NCBI GenBank assembly: GCA_039794405.1
Contig: JBDIVL010000012.1
Location: 1-64,000 of the forward strand
From: JBDIVL01 sp039794405
GTDB lineage: Bacteria; Planctomycetota; Brocadiia; Brocadiales; Brocadiaceae
DNA: 64,000 nucleotides
Reading direction: 5' to 3'
The number at the start of each line of letters is the position of its first letter. The stretch's first letter is position 1. Positions 1 to 8,528 of this stretch are shown here, piece by piece. The position numbers were made by a program, and so were the translations under genes. The notes under the pieces were generated by a model, which was not told the DNA's origin, ran no database searches, and was given only the letters and a program-made list of their open reading frames with translations.

Positions 1-126
1 TCCTGGTTTAACCGATTCAGGAAATTACTGGTACGCTATGAAAAGCTTCGTGAGACCTATGAAGCACTTCTTCACCTGGCTGCAGCCATTATCTGCTGGA
101 GAAAAATCGGAGTTATTTACGGATAA
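1..126 (+). CDS. IS5-type transposase, C-terminal fragment (cut by window edge)
   Basis: The first 41 codons are open from base 1 and end at TAA 124-126. The peptide contains RFRKLLVRYEKLRE and then a hydrophobic ALLHLAAAIICWRK stretch, the usual extreme C-terminus of IS5-family DDE transposases, which cut and paste insertion sequences. Only the tail is in the window, so the catalytic residues cannot be checked. The AT-rich bases 127-241 follow and probably contain the right end of the element, but without the left end the terminal repeat cannot be defined. The element lies directly upstream of the polysaccharide cluster. Confidence 0.7.
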   Translation, partial: SWFNRFRKLLVRYEKLRETYEALLHLAAAIICWRKIGVIYG

Positions 127-241
127 ACACTAAGTTGTGTTTCATAGATAATTACGAATACTGGTGCCATTATTTTAAGAATGTAAAATTTTCTAAGCTT
201 AAAAATTTCTTATGTTTAAAGAAAGTATGAGTTAATCGAAT

Positions 242-1369
242 ATGCCTTCATTGCAAAAATTTAAAAAAATATTCCGGGAACAGGGAATTAAGGGTGTATA
301 TAATAAATTATGGTATACAATGGCTTACGGAAAAGATGCTCCCCGCAAACTGATTTTAAAAACTCTCTTTCCCTATTTACTCCATCTTCCAAGATTAATA
401 GAAGTGGAAACGACCACTCGCTGTCATCTGAAATGTGTAATGTGTGAACATACATATTGGAGCGAAGTTGGGAGGGATATGACCTATGACGAATTTATTT
501 ATATTATTGAACAATTTCCTAACTTGAAATGGGTAGGCATGACAGGAATTGGTACCAGTTTCCTGAACAGAGACTTCTTGCGGATGATAGAATACGTTAA
601 GTCTAAAAAAATAGACGTTGAGATCTATGATGCCTTTCATCTCTTAACAAAAGACAAAGCAAAAGAACTGGTACGACTAAAGGTCGATAAGATTATTGCC
701 TCTATTGATGCCGCAACAGCAATAACCTATGAAAAAATCCGTATTGGTTCAAATTTTGAGCAGGTTAAACAAAATCTCTCCGATTTTTTTGATACTCGTC
801 GTGAGACCGGACAAATTTACCCGCAGGTTGTGTTTCATTACATTATTTCCAATTACAATTTATATGAAACGGAAAAATTTATTGAATTACTTTACGAAGT
901 TACCCGTGGCAAGGAACAACCCTCAGTCTTCTTTACGAGCATCCTTCATCAATATAAGGAAATTGAAGGACTCCCTACTGTTATTCCAGAAGAAATTGTA
1001 GAGGCTACCAACCGTAGGGCATTGGAACTCAATGTCCTTGCTGCCTGGAATAAGAATGTACCCCAACGAAAGGCAGACGTTTGCAATTGTACCTATTGGA
1101 GTATGCCATTTATTTTTGTGGATGGCACTGTTATACCATGTTGCGCCGGTAATGAAGGAAATCGCCGTGAATTCCAGCGTAAATATGCCATGGGAAATAT
1201 TTTTCAAACTCCTTTTAAACAAATTTGGAAATCAGAAAAATATTCCCAATTTCGCAACCGGGTTCATAATAATGTTGTACCCGTTCAGTGTCAGTTTTGT
1301 CCTTCCTTTCATGTTTCCACGTATCACGAAGATACAGAAGAACTTAAACTCTGGGAGAGCAAAGGGTGA
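242..1369 (+). CDS. Radical SAM/SPASM domain protein
   Basis: A 375-residue radical-SAM enzyme. The CxxxCxxC motif that binds the [4Fe-4S] cluster and S-adenosylmethionine is at C61, C65 and C68 (CHLKCVMC). A C-terminal SPASM-like region has extra cysteines at 281, 283, 300, 301, 350 and 353, expected to hold auxiliary iron-sulfur clusters. No substrate can be read from the sequence; SPASM proteins modify peptides, sugars or cofactors by radical chemistry. The stop overlaps the GTG start of the next radical-SAM gene, so the two are translationally coupled, and both head a glycosyltransferase cluster. A role in modifying a sugar or lipid precursor is inference. No clear Shine-Dalgarno precedes the ATG. 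Confidence 0.85.
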   Translation: MPSLQKFKKIFREQGIKGVYNKLWYTMAYGKDAPRKLILKTLFPYLLHLPRLIEVETTTRCHLKCVMCEHTYWSEVGRDMTYDEFIYIIEQFPNLKWVGMTGIGTSFLNRDFLRMIEYVKSKKIDVEIYDAFHLLTKDKAKELVRLKVDKIIASIDAATAITYEKIRIGSNFEQVKQNLSDFFDTRRETGQIYPQVVFHYIISNYNLYETEKFIELLYEVTRGKEQPSVFFTSILHQYKEIEGLPTVIPEEIVEATNRRALELNVLAAWNKNVPQRKADVCNCTYWSMPFIFVDGTVIPCCAGNEGNRREFQRKYAMGNIFQTPFKQIWKSEKYSQFRNRVHNNVVPVQCQFCPSFHVSTYHEDTEELKLWESKG

Positions 1370-2559
1370 TTTTCATTAACCCGGATAGCCGTACCAACAA
1401 AGACATTCCTAACCTCGCCGTTGCTTACGCTGCTACATTATACCGCGGCAGGGTGATTGATCTTAATACGATGCCTGATCCAAGCGACCGCTTTTACGAT
1501 GAAAAGGAAAATGACTATGTTTTGTCGGTTCAATCAAGGAATTATGGTCACGCTCAGAAGATAAAAGAAGAGATACTCTTAAAACACCCGTATGCTAGCG
1601 TTCGGACACTCAGGGGTATTCTGGATATCCAGTGCTGTTACCCGTTTGTTACTTTCGAAGAAACCTTGAATATTGACACTCCTTTCTCAGATAACCTTCC
1701 TTTTCCTGATTATTCATTGTTCGATTCGTTTATGATTTTTCGTGCAAAATGGCAATCAGGCGAGTGGTATTATCCGCTTATGACAAGTATTGGTTGTCCG
1801 TTTAGATGTACGTATTGTATGAGCCACAGTAGGTCTTACCAAACCAGATCGGTTGATAATTGTATTAATGAGCTACAACAATCCAAAACAAAATGGGACA
1901 TCAGAAAATTTTGCATTATGGATGACTGCTTTAATCTTAAAAAAGGGCGCGTTTTGGAATTTGCGAAAAAAGTCAAGTCTCTTGGCCTTGAATGGATTTG
2001 TTCAAATGGGCTTCGTGCAGATTTGTTCGATGAAGAAATCGCTGATGCGATACGGACCTCCGGGTGCCGGCATCTTAGTTTTGGTGTCGAAACCGCCTCC
2101 GATAGAATTTTGAAAATGATACAAAAAGGTGAAACTCTTGACCAGATCGAGAAAGCTATCTCAATCGCTAAACCGCGTTTTGATTCAGTAAATGGGTTTT
2201 TTATTTTTAGTTTACCAGGAACTACTATAAAGGATGATATTGAGAGCTTGTGTTTTATACTGAAACATGGGATTAATGCCCATCTTAGCGTATATGTTCC
2301 GTTCGATAAAGGCATGCAAATAGACGCTATCTTTAACAAGACCTCTTCCGGAGTGCCTCCTGATAACGATTCATCTTCTCAATCTAACCGGATGTTGCGT
2401 TGGGCCGAATGGATTGGGATCAAGGAATCGTCACTCCCGGTAATTCTCAGGTATATGTGCAGACTAATCTTTCTTATTAAATACAGACCCACTCTTCTTC
2501 CAAAACAGTTTCTCACTATTATGAAAATGGTTTATGCCAAGAGTTTATCATCTAACTGA
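1366..2559 (+). CDS. Radical SAM protein with degenerate B12-binding-like N-terminus
   Basis: A 397-residue protein starting at GTG and overlapping the previous gene by four bases. The cluster motif is C144, C148, C151 (CPFRCTYC), followed by a TIM-barrel-like region with the FGVETAS segment typical of B12-type radical-SAM proteins. The first 140 residues are shorter than a full cobalamin-binding domain and show no clear DxHxxG motif, so cobalamin binding is doubtful. The 3' end overlaps the following glycosyltransferase by 26 bases, placing it in the same operon. Substrate unknown. Pairing with another radical-SAM enzyme suggests consecutive steps on one substrate, but this is inference. Confidence 0.82.
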   Translation: MIFINPDSRTNKDIPNLAVAYAATLYRGRVIDLNTMPDPSDRFYDEKENDYVLSVQSRNYGHAQKIKEEILLKHPYASVRTLRGILDIQCCYPFVTFEETLNIDTPFSDNLPFPDYSLFDSFMIFRAKWQSGEWYYPLMTSIGCPFRCTYCMSHSRSYQTRSVDNCINELQQSKTKWDIRKFCIMDDCFNLKKGRVLEFAKKVKSLGLEWICSNGLRADLFDEEIADAIRTSGCRHLSFGVETASDRILKMIQKGETLDQIEKAISIAKPRFDSVNGFFIFSLPGTTIKDDIESLCFILKHGINAHLSVYVPFDKGMQIDAIFNKTSSGVPPDNDSSSQSNRMLRWAEWIGIKESSLPVILRYMCRLIFLIKYRPTLLPKQFLTIMKMVYAKSLSSN

Positions 2560-3802
2560 CACCCTCCCATATAGCCATTCTGTTTGGGGTGGAGCCGAAC
2601 AACTAACGGCAAAATATATTTCTGCACTTCGGAAACGTGCACCAGGAAGGCATTTTATCATTTATCTTTTTCCTTCAACGCCGGAAATTTACCAGGATGC
2701 GTATTTTATCAGAAGCGCCTCATCGAAAATGAAATTAGGGCAGATGCTTGCTGACTTTACCCACTTTGACCCAATAGCCTGTCTGGAATTATGTAAATTG
2801 TTTTCCCGGCTTCCGGCAAATTCCATTATTCATATCCACAATTGTAAGTATCTCTTCTTTCCTGCAATATTTGCGAATTATTTAACCCGGACGCGTATGG
2901 TTATGTCTCTTTATGATTACTGGGTCATATGCCCAAAAGTTTCGCTTGATAGATCGGGGGAGTTTTGTATCGCAATGGAAGGACGTATGTGTGCAGATTG
3001 CTATGGCAAGCCGAAAAGCAGGGTGAAACAAAACTACCATCACTGGCGAAGAAGGTTTCTTCATGCTTCTCTCAGGCAAATTTCTCTGTTTCATGTACTT
3101 TCACGTTCATCCAGGGATATCCTCCAAAAAAGCGGGATATCAGAATGCAGGATCAGGATTCTCCCCCAGATTGTTGAGTACGAACAAATTGATGCTGTTC
3201 CTCCTTTTCAATTTTCTTTTCCTACAATATTATTTTCAGGCTGGATGGACTCAAAAAAGGGGCTGCATATTGCAATCGATGCCTTTGGAAAAATTGCTTC
3301 TTCTCATCCAAGCGCCCGTCTCGTTATCGCAAAATTAAACGCCAATGAAGCCTATGAAGCTCAAATCAGATCGAGAATTAGCGACCTTGGATTACAAGAA
3401 CGTATCGTATTTTTTGATCGACTGAAACGGAATGAATTTATTACTTTTCTGAAAGGGTGTGATTGTTTGATTATTCCCGAACAATGGGAAAATATGTCGC
3501 CAGTAATTTTGTGTGAAGCCATGTACGCAGCTAAGCCGGTTATCGCTTCAAAGGTAGGAGGAATTCCTGAGTTTATTTCAGACGGTTACTCCGGTTTGCT
3601 CGTGGAACGAAATGATGTCAGTGGATTTGCGCATGCGATGGACAGCTTACTTTCTTCTGAAAGAAAACGCTTGATGATAGGATCTCGCGCACGACAAGCG
3701 GCAGAAGTTGTTTTTGATGAAGACAGGATACTTGATGGTTTTGACGAAATTTATCGAAATGTCTTTTCTGGGAAAAACGGATCTCAGTATGAATCCTTCT
3801 GA
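2534..3802 (+). CDS. Glycosyltransferase family 4
   Basis: A 422-residue GT-B glycosyltransferase. The N-terminal half carries an early glycine-rich acceptor-side loop (SVWGGAEQL). The C-terminal half carries the family 4 signature around residues 325-360 (LCEAMYAAKPVIASKVGG), including the acidic residues that contact the nucleotide-sugar donor. It probably adds a hexose to a surface polysaccharide precursor on the cytoplasmic face. The cysteine-rich segment in the middle (CIAMEGRMCADCYG) is found in a subset of these enzymes. It overlaps the genes on both sides, consistent with one transcription unit. Donor and acceptor cannot be assigned. Confidence 0.85.
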   Translation: MPRVYHLTDTLPYSHSVWGGAEQLTAKYISALRKRAPGRHFIIYLFPSTPEIYQDAYFIRSASSKMKLGQMLADFTHFDPIACLELCKLFSRLPANSIIHIHNCKYLFFPAIFANYLTRTRMVMSLYDYWVICPKVSLDRSGEFCIAMEGRMCADCYGKPKSRVKQNYHHWRRRFLHASLRQISLFHVLSRSSRDILQKSGISECRIRILPQIVEYEQIDAVPPFQFSFPTILFSGWMDSKKGLHIAIDAFGKIASSHPSARLVIAKLNANEAYEAQIRSRISDLGLQERIVFFDRLKRNEFITFLKGCDCLIIPEQWENMSPVILCEAMYAAKPVIASKVGGIPEFISDGYSGLLVERNDVSGFAHAMDSLLSSERKRLMIGSRARQAAEVVFDEDRILDGFDEIYRNVFSGKNGSQYESF

Positions 3803-4511
3803 AACAAGCTGTGTTATCCTTTGCGGGGGGAAAGGAAGCAGGGCTTACCCTCTGACCCTTGAAAAACAGAAGGCGATGATTATGGTTTATGAACGGCCGA
3901 TCCTTCAATATATTATCGATTATTGGTCTTTCTTTGCCTCCCATTTTATCTTTGTTGTAAAATATAAAAAGGAGGAGATTGTCCAATATGTTTCTTCACT
4001 TCCAATTAATGCGTCTTTCGTAGAACCGCATGAGTTGAGAGGTATTGCAAGCGGACTTCTTTGTGCTGAAAAACTGGTTCGTGATCAATTTATTGTTGTT
4101 TTGGGCGATTGCCTTTGCAAGGGAAGTTTTCAATTGCTCCCCACCTTCGAAACTGGAGTAGGTGTTTATGAAACAAATTGTCCCGACGACATTCATCGCA
4201 GCTATTCCGTTGAGATATCAGAAGGAAAGATATTCCGCGTTGTGGAAAAACCGAAGGCGCTTCCCAATAATCTTTGCGGGATGGGGTATTACTTCCTTGA
4301 TCGCAGTGTGTTTGACTATATTGTTACGACCCCACCCTCTTCGTTGAGAAATGAGATTGAGATTACCGATGTGCTTCAGAAGATGATCGAAGACGGAAAA
4401 ATCCTGAAACCATTTACTTTCACGGGAGATTATCTCAACCTGACTTTTCCGGATGATTATAATCGCGCACTGGAAATATTTAAAGACGAGAAATCTTGTG
4501 GAAGAAGTTAA
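3789..4511 (+). CDS. Sugar nucleotidyltransferase (NTP_transferase family)
   Basis: A 240-residue nucleotidyltransferase that would activate a sugar 1-phosphate to an NDP-sugar. The nucleotide-binding loop is at residues 9-20 (ILCGGKGSRAYPLT), followed by EKQKAM where most relatives have a KPM-type motif, and a metal-binding Asp in VLGDCL near residue 100. The start at 3789 is chosen because the loop then lies near the N-terminus as in the family; an upstream in-frame ATG at 3708 would add 27 unrelated residues inside the previous gene. It overlaps that gene by 14 bases. The enzyme resembles glucose-1-phosphate thymidylyl/uridylyl or mannose-1-phosphate transferases; the exact sugar is not decidable. 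Confidence 0.8.
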   Translation: MNPSETSCVILCGGKGSRAYPLTLEKQKAMIMVYERPILQYIIDYWSFFASHFIFVVKYKKEEIVQYVSSLPINASFVEPHELRGIASGLLCAEKLVRDQFIVVLGDCLCKGSFQLLPTFETGVGVYETNCPDDIHRSYSVEISEGKIFRVVEKPKALPNNLCGMGYYFLDRSVFDYIVTTPPSSLRNEIEITDVLQKMIEDGKILKPFTFTGDYLNLTFPDDYNRALEIFKDEKSCGRS

Positions 4512-4516
4512 GATTT

Positions 4517-5626
4517 ATGAAAATTTTGTATGACCACCAAATATTTGTTTTTCAAGATTATGGAGGAATTTCAAGATATTTCTATGAACTCACGAATGTA
4601 TTTAATAAACAGAAAGATATTCATTTCGATTTGCCACTTCTGTATTCAAATAATCATTATGTAAAAAAAACTAACTTTTTAAAGTGTAAACCTTTCTTGG
4701 AGACAAAAAATTTTAGAGGTAAAATAAGGCTTCTCAATTTTATAAATAAACACATTGAGAAAAAATTCCTCTGCAAGAAAGGTTTTGATATTTTTCATCC
4801 AACATATTATGATCCTTATTTTTTAAAGTACATAGGAGATAAGCCTTTTGTACTAACCATATATGATATGGTTTACGAACTATTTCCTCAAATTTTCTCT
4901 CCGAGAGATAAAACAAGCGTGCATAAAAAATTATTAGCGTCAAAAGCTACGAAGATAATAGCTATCTCAGAAAATACAAAACGTGATATAATAAAACTAT
5001 TTGGTATTAACGAGGATAAAATAGAAGTCATTCATCTTGGCAATTCACTTTGTTTTAATGACATTGAAAAAGTGAAAGGAATAAGCAGTAAATTCCCTCA
5101 AAAATATTTACTGTTTGTGGGCAACAGAAGGGTATATAAAAATTTTGATACATTTACAGAGTCTATTTCACAATTATTAAGAGACGACAAAAATCTTTAT
5201 TTAATTTGTGCAGGTGGAGGCAAATTTACTCCATCGGAGATAGCGAGTTTAGAAAAATCAGGAGTTATAAATAAAGTAACTCAATGCTCATTCGATGACA
5301 ATATACTTGCGCAACTTTACCAAAACGCATTGGCTTTCATATTTCCATCTTTATATGAAGGCTTCGGGATTCCTATTTTAGAAGCTTTCTTTTGTGGATG
5401 TCCTGTTGTAGCTAGTAATATAAGCTCACTTCCTGAGGTTGCAGGTGATGCTGCGGAGTACTTTGATCCGCTCGATAAAATATCGATTTTAAATGCAGTT
5501 AAAAAGATAGCATATGATCATGGTTTGAGGTGTAAATTGAAAAATAAAGGATACGAAAGGTTAAAAAATTTTTCTTGGGAAAAAACAGCAAATCAAACAA
5601 AGATGTTATATAAAAGTATACTATGA
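4517..5626 (+). CDS. Glycosyltransferase family 4 (mannosyltransferase-like)
   Basis: A 369-residue GT-B glycosyltransferase. The donor-site motif EGFGIPILEAFFCGCPV and the downstream GDAAEYFDPLD segment are typical of family 4 mannosyltransferases. The start at 4517 (MKILYDHQIF) is preferred over an in-frame ATG at 4496, because it begins the conserved first beta strand. The coding sequence is markedly AT-richer, with many AAA/ATA codons, than the glycosyltransferase at 2534, suggesting that this gene and the next ones entered as a separate cassette. It ends in an ATGA overlap with the dehydratase gene. Confidence 0.85.
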   Translation: MKILYDHQIFVFQDYGGISRYFYELTNVFNKQKDIHFDLPLLYSNNHYVKKTNFLKCKPFLETKNFRGKIRLLNFINKHIEKKFLCKKGFDIFHPTYYDPYFLKYIGDKPFVLTIYDMVYELFPQIFSPRDKTSVHKKLLASKATKIIAISENTKRDIIKLFGINEDKIEVIHLGNSLCFNDIEKVKGISSKFPQKYLLFVGNRRVYKNFDTFTESISQLLRDDKNLYLICAGGGKFTPSEIASLEKSGVINKVTQCSFDDNILAQLYQNALAFIFPSLYEGFGIPILEAFFCGCPVVASNISSLPEVAGDAAEYFDPLDKISILNAVKKIAYDHGLRCKLKNKGYERLKNFSWEKTANQTKMLYKSIL

Positions 5627-6633
5627 AAACGGCAATTATAACGGGTATAACTGGTCAAGACGGAGCATATTTGTCGAGTTTTTTATTAAATAAAAATTAT
5701 AAGGTTATTGGTATCGTAAGAAATGCATCAAAAAGTAATATAAAAAATTTAAAATACTTAAGTGTTAGTGATAGAATTCTCTTGATAGAAGCAAATCTTT
5801 TGGATTTGTCCAACGTAATAAGAATACTAGACAAAAACAAACCCGATGAATTTTATAATTTAGCAGCCCAAAGCTCTGTTAGTTTATCTTTTGAGCAACC
5901 AATAGGAACTTTAGAATTTAATATAGTCAGTGTTGCAAATATTTTGGAAGCGATAAAAATAGTTAATCCAAAGATAAAATTTTATCAGGCTTCAAGTAGT
6001 GAAATGTTTGGTAATGTCAGAAAAGAAAATCTACCCGTAAATGAAAGTTTTGTTTTTCATCCTGTAAGTCCTTATGGAATTTCGAAAGCTGCTGCGCATT
6101 GGATAACGGTAAACTATAGAGAGGCTTATGGTATATTTTCGGTTTGCGGTATTCTTTTTAATCATGAATCGGTTTTGAGAGGTAATCATTTTGTTACAAA
6201 AAAGATTCTTAATACGGCTGTTAAGATAAGTATGGGGGAGACTGAAAAATTAGATTTGGGAAATCTGAAGATTTATAGAGATTGGGGGTATACTCCTAAA
6301 TACGTTGAAGCAATGTGGTTGATGTTACAACAGGAATCTCCTAAGGATTATATTATCTGCTCAGGAGAAGCACATAGTTTAGAAGAATTAGTTCAAAAGA
6401 TTTTTGGAAAATTAAATTTAGAATTAGAGAAATTTGTAACGATAGATAAAAATCTTTATAGGCCTGTAGACCTTGAAATAATATACGGAGATAACTCGGA
6501 GGCCAGAGGAAAATTAGGCTGGAATTATGACATGAGTTTTGATCAACTTATGAACAAACTTATAGAAGATGAAATCCAGTATGTTAAATTGGAGTTACAA
6601 GGTGTCAGCACATCAGATGTCACATTTGATTAG
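5623..6633 (+). CDS. gmd: GDP-mannose 4,6-dehydratase-like SDR enzyme
   Basis: A 336-residue extended short-chain dehydrogenase. It shows the NAD(P)-binding GxxGxxG (GITGQDGAY), the catalytic YxxxK (YGISK near residue 150) preceded by the ASSSEMFG serine/glutamate segment, and FNHES, characteristic of GDP-mannose 4,6-dehydratase, which makes GDP-4-keto-6-deoxymannose for fucose, rhamnose or perosamine branches. The family usually reads RGETFVTRK after FNHES; here it is RGNHFVTKK, so a variant substrate is possible. It is coupled by ATGA to the upstream glycosyltransferase. No epimerase/reductase for the next step follows in the window. Confidence 0.8.
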   Translation: MKTAIITGITGQDGAYLSSFLLNKNYKVIGIVRNASKSNIKNLKYLSVSDRILLIEANLLDLSNVIRILDKNKPDEFYNLAAQSSVSLSFEQPIGTLEFNIVSVANILEAIKIVNPKIKFYQASSSEMFGNVRKENLPVNESFVFHPVSPYGISKAAAHWITVNYREAYGIFSVCGILFNHESVLRGNHFVTKKILNTAVKISMGETEKLDLGNLKIYRDWGYTPKYVEAMWLMLQQESPKDYIICSGEAHSLEELVQKIFGKLNLELEKFVTIDKNLYRPVDLEIIYGDNSEARGKLGWNYDMSFDQLMNKLIEDEIQYVKLELQGVSTSDVTFD

Positions 6634-6979
6634 CGATTTAATAAGGAAGATTGTTAAAGATATGATTGATGTCATATCAGAGGAATATCTTAAAAAAGCC
6701 TTTGAAAATCAGACTGACAAAATATGAGGAATAAAAATATTAAAGCTGGCTTATTATCTGAAAAAAAGATACTAATTTACATATTATTTATTGCCGTTTT
6801 AATGCGATGTTTTTCGCTTATGGTGTTCATGTATACAAAAAATTATGCGATTAAAGACATTGGAAATCCCTGTAAAATTCTGTCCGAGGACAAAAAAAGA
6901 GGGGAAAAAAACGACTATGTTTGAAGGCCTAAAAGCTCTAATAACACTTTTTAAATATTATCTTAAAAGTCAAATATGA
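6617..6979 (+). other. Two micro-ORFs flanking a small membrane ORF
   Basis: Two short frames, 6617-6727 (36 codons) and 6917-6979 (20 codons), link the dehydratase gene to the next glycosyltransferase. Each ends in ATATGA, where the stop overlaps the ATG of the next frame. The chain dehydratase - 6617 - 6724 - 6917 - 6976 is therefore continuously overlapping. Neither peptide (MSHLISDLIRKIV..., MFEGLKALITLFKYYL...) is recognised. They could be translational couplers, small amphipathic peptides, or remains of a degraded gene. Confidence 0.35.
6724..6924 (+). CDS. Small putative membrane protein, unrecognised
   Basis: A 66-residue frame with one probable transmembrane helix around residues 16-36 (ILIYILFIAVLMRCFSLMVF), followed by a polar, lysine-rich tail. 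It is not recognised. The start overlaps the stop of the micro-ORF at 6617, and its 3' end overlaps the micro-ORF at 6917, so it may be translated by coupling. It could equally be a remnant of a larger membrane gene within this AT-rich glycosyltransferase cassette. Confidence 0.35.
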   Translation: MRNKNIKAGLLSEKKILIYILFIAVLMRCFSLMVFMYTKNYAIKDIGNPCKILSEDKKRGEKNDYV

Positions 6980-7704
6980 AAAAAGTTTCAATTATTATCC
7001 CAGCATACAATGAAGAGGCATTCATTGGCATTCTCTTAAAAAAAATACTCGAAGTAGATTTGAACCCATTGGGATTTACTAAAGAGATAATCATAGTCGA
7101 TGATGCTTCAAAAGACAAAACATTTGAAATTGCCTGCAGTTATAAAGATGTTAAAACCATAAAGCAATTCAAAAATCAAGGAAAGGGGGCAGCAGTCCAA
7201 AGGGGAATTAAAGAATCTACAGGAGATTGGATTTTAGTTCAGGATGCGGATTTGGAATATGACCCGAATGATTATGTTTTTTTATTGCAAACACTAGAGA
7301 AGGGAAATTATATAGCTGTTTATGGTAGCCGAACCTTGGGACAAATTAAAGAAAGAGGTTTGTGTTGTTTCCTTCCAGGAAAACATCCTGAGCAAAGTAT
7401 AGGACCATGGTGTGCAGGAATAATTTTATCTATATTGACTTTTATATTATATGGTCATTGGATATCAGATACACTTACTGCCTATAAGCTCTATCCGGCA
7501 AAAGTAATCAAAGAATTTTCTATTAAGACCTGTGGATTCGAAACAGACCATGAGATAACTGCAAAATTAATAAGAAATCATACACAAATAAAAGAAATAC
7601 CAATAAGATATCATCCTCGCTCAATAGAAAACGGGAAAAAAATAAAACCAAGAGACGCCCTTATTGCAATATGGACACTCCTAAAATATCGTTTTATAGA
7701 TTGA
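6976..7704 (+). CDS. Glycosyltransferase family 2 (dolichol-phosphate mannose synthase-like)
   Basis: A 242-residue GT-A enzyme. The N-terminus VSIIIPAYNEE, the VDDASKD loop and the metal-binding QDADLEYDPNDY segment are the hallmarks of the DPM1/polyprenyl-phosphate glycosyltransferase branch of family 2, followed by AVYGSRTLG. It likely transfers a sugar from a nucleotide donor to a polyprenyl phosphate on the inner leaflet. A hydrophobic stretch near residues 150-170 could peripherally anchor it. The start is coupled (ATGA) to an upstream micro-ORF. It is the last gene of the AT-rich block. Confidence 0.85.
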   Translation: MKKVSIIIPAYNEEAFIGILLKKILEVDLNPLGFTKEIIIVDDASKDKTFEIACSYKDVKTIKQFKNQGKGAAVQRGIKESTGDWILVQDADLEYDPNDYVFLLQTLEKGNYIAVYGSRTLGQIKERGLCCFLPGKHPEQSIGPWCAGIILSILTFILYGHWISDTLTAYKLYPAKVIKEFSIKTCGFETDHEITAKLIRNHTQIKEIPIRYHPRSIENGKKIKPRDALIAIWTLLKYRFID

Positions 7705-7716
7705 TTTTGTCTGATA

Positions 7717-8508
7717 GTGAAAATTAGTGTAATTATTCCTACTTTTAACAGCACAAAGACCATTGAAGATACTCTTGAAAGCATAACGGGTCAGAATTGG
7801 TCTGACCTTCAAATTATTGTACAAGATGGTGGATCTGCAGACAATACCAAAACAATCGTTGAAAAGTATCCAACGGCCATTCCGGGCTGGCAATCAGAGC
7901 CAGACAACGGCATATATGATGCTATGAACAAGGGCATTAAACGTGCAACCGGTGAAATAATTGCCATCCTCAATAGCGATGATACCTGGTTGCCGGGCAC
8001 TCTTGAGCGAGTTTCATCAGTATTTTCATGTAATCCCGATGTTGGTATTGTATCTGGCGCCATAGAAATATGGGAAGATTTACCTCATGGAGCTAAAGTA
8101 GTCTTAAAATCAAGTTTGCTGCATCTTCATAGAGGAATGACAGTACAACACCCTGCAACATTTGTGCGACGTAATGTGTATAACCGCGTTGGGCTATTTA
8201 ATACGTACTATCGCATTGGTGCTGACTATGATTTTGTGTTGCGATGCCTTCAGGAAAACATTTCCTGGATTATACTCGATGATGTTCTTACCCGGATGCG
8301 GGCAGGAGGAAAGGGGGGAGCAACCTTTACTTTCAACGATTGGACAATCCGAAGATCTTACAAGCTTTCATCAACCATTAACGAGATGTGTATTTGTGCA
8401 AACAGCTTTACACGTTATTTAGCCAGGCAGTTAATCTTAAAAACTTTTGGGAAGAAAGTTTTATCAACTCTCAGAGCTTATTTATGGCAAAAGCGTGTAT
8501 ATCGATAA
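7717..8508 (+). CDS. Glycosyltransferase family 2
   Basis: A 263-residue GT-A glycosyltransferase starting at GTG. Conserved features are ISVIIPTFN at the N-terminus, the QDGGSADNT loop, the donor-site NSDDTWLPGT (variant DxD) near residue 90, and HPATFVRRNVY, typical of WcaA/colanic-acid-type enzymes. It lies 12 bases after the previous gene on the same strand. Base composition returns to the window average here, so it is probably older than the AT-rich block before it. It ends only 20 bases from a convergent glycosyltransferase gene. Donor sugar unknown. Confidence 0.85.
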   Translation: MKISVIIPTFNSTKTIEDTLESITGQNWSDLQIIVQDGGSADNTKTIVEKYPTAIPGWQSEPDNGIYDAMNKGIKRATGEIIAILNSDDTWLPGTLERVSSVFSCNPDVGIVSGAIEIWEDLPHGAKVVLKSSLLHLHRGMTVQHPATFVRRNVYNRVGLFNTYYRIGADYDFVLRCLQENISWIILDDVLTRMRAGGKGGATFTFNDWTIRRSYKLSSTINEMCICANSFTRYLARQLILKTFGKKVLSTLRAYLWQKRVYR

Positions 8509-8528
8509 AAATTTCAAACATGTGTTTT

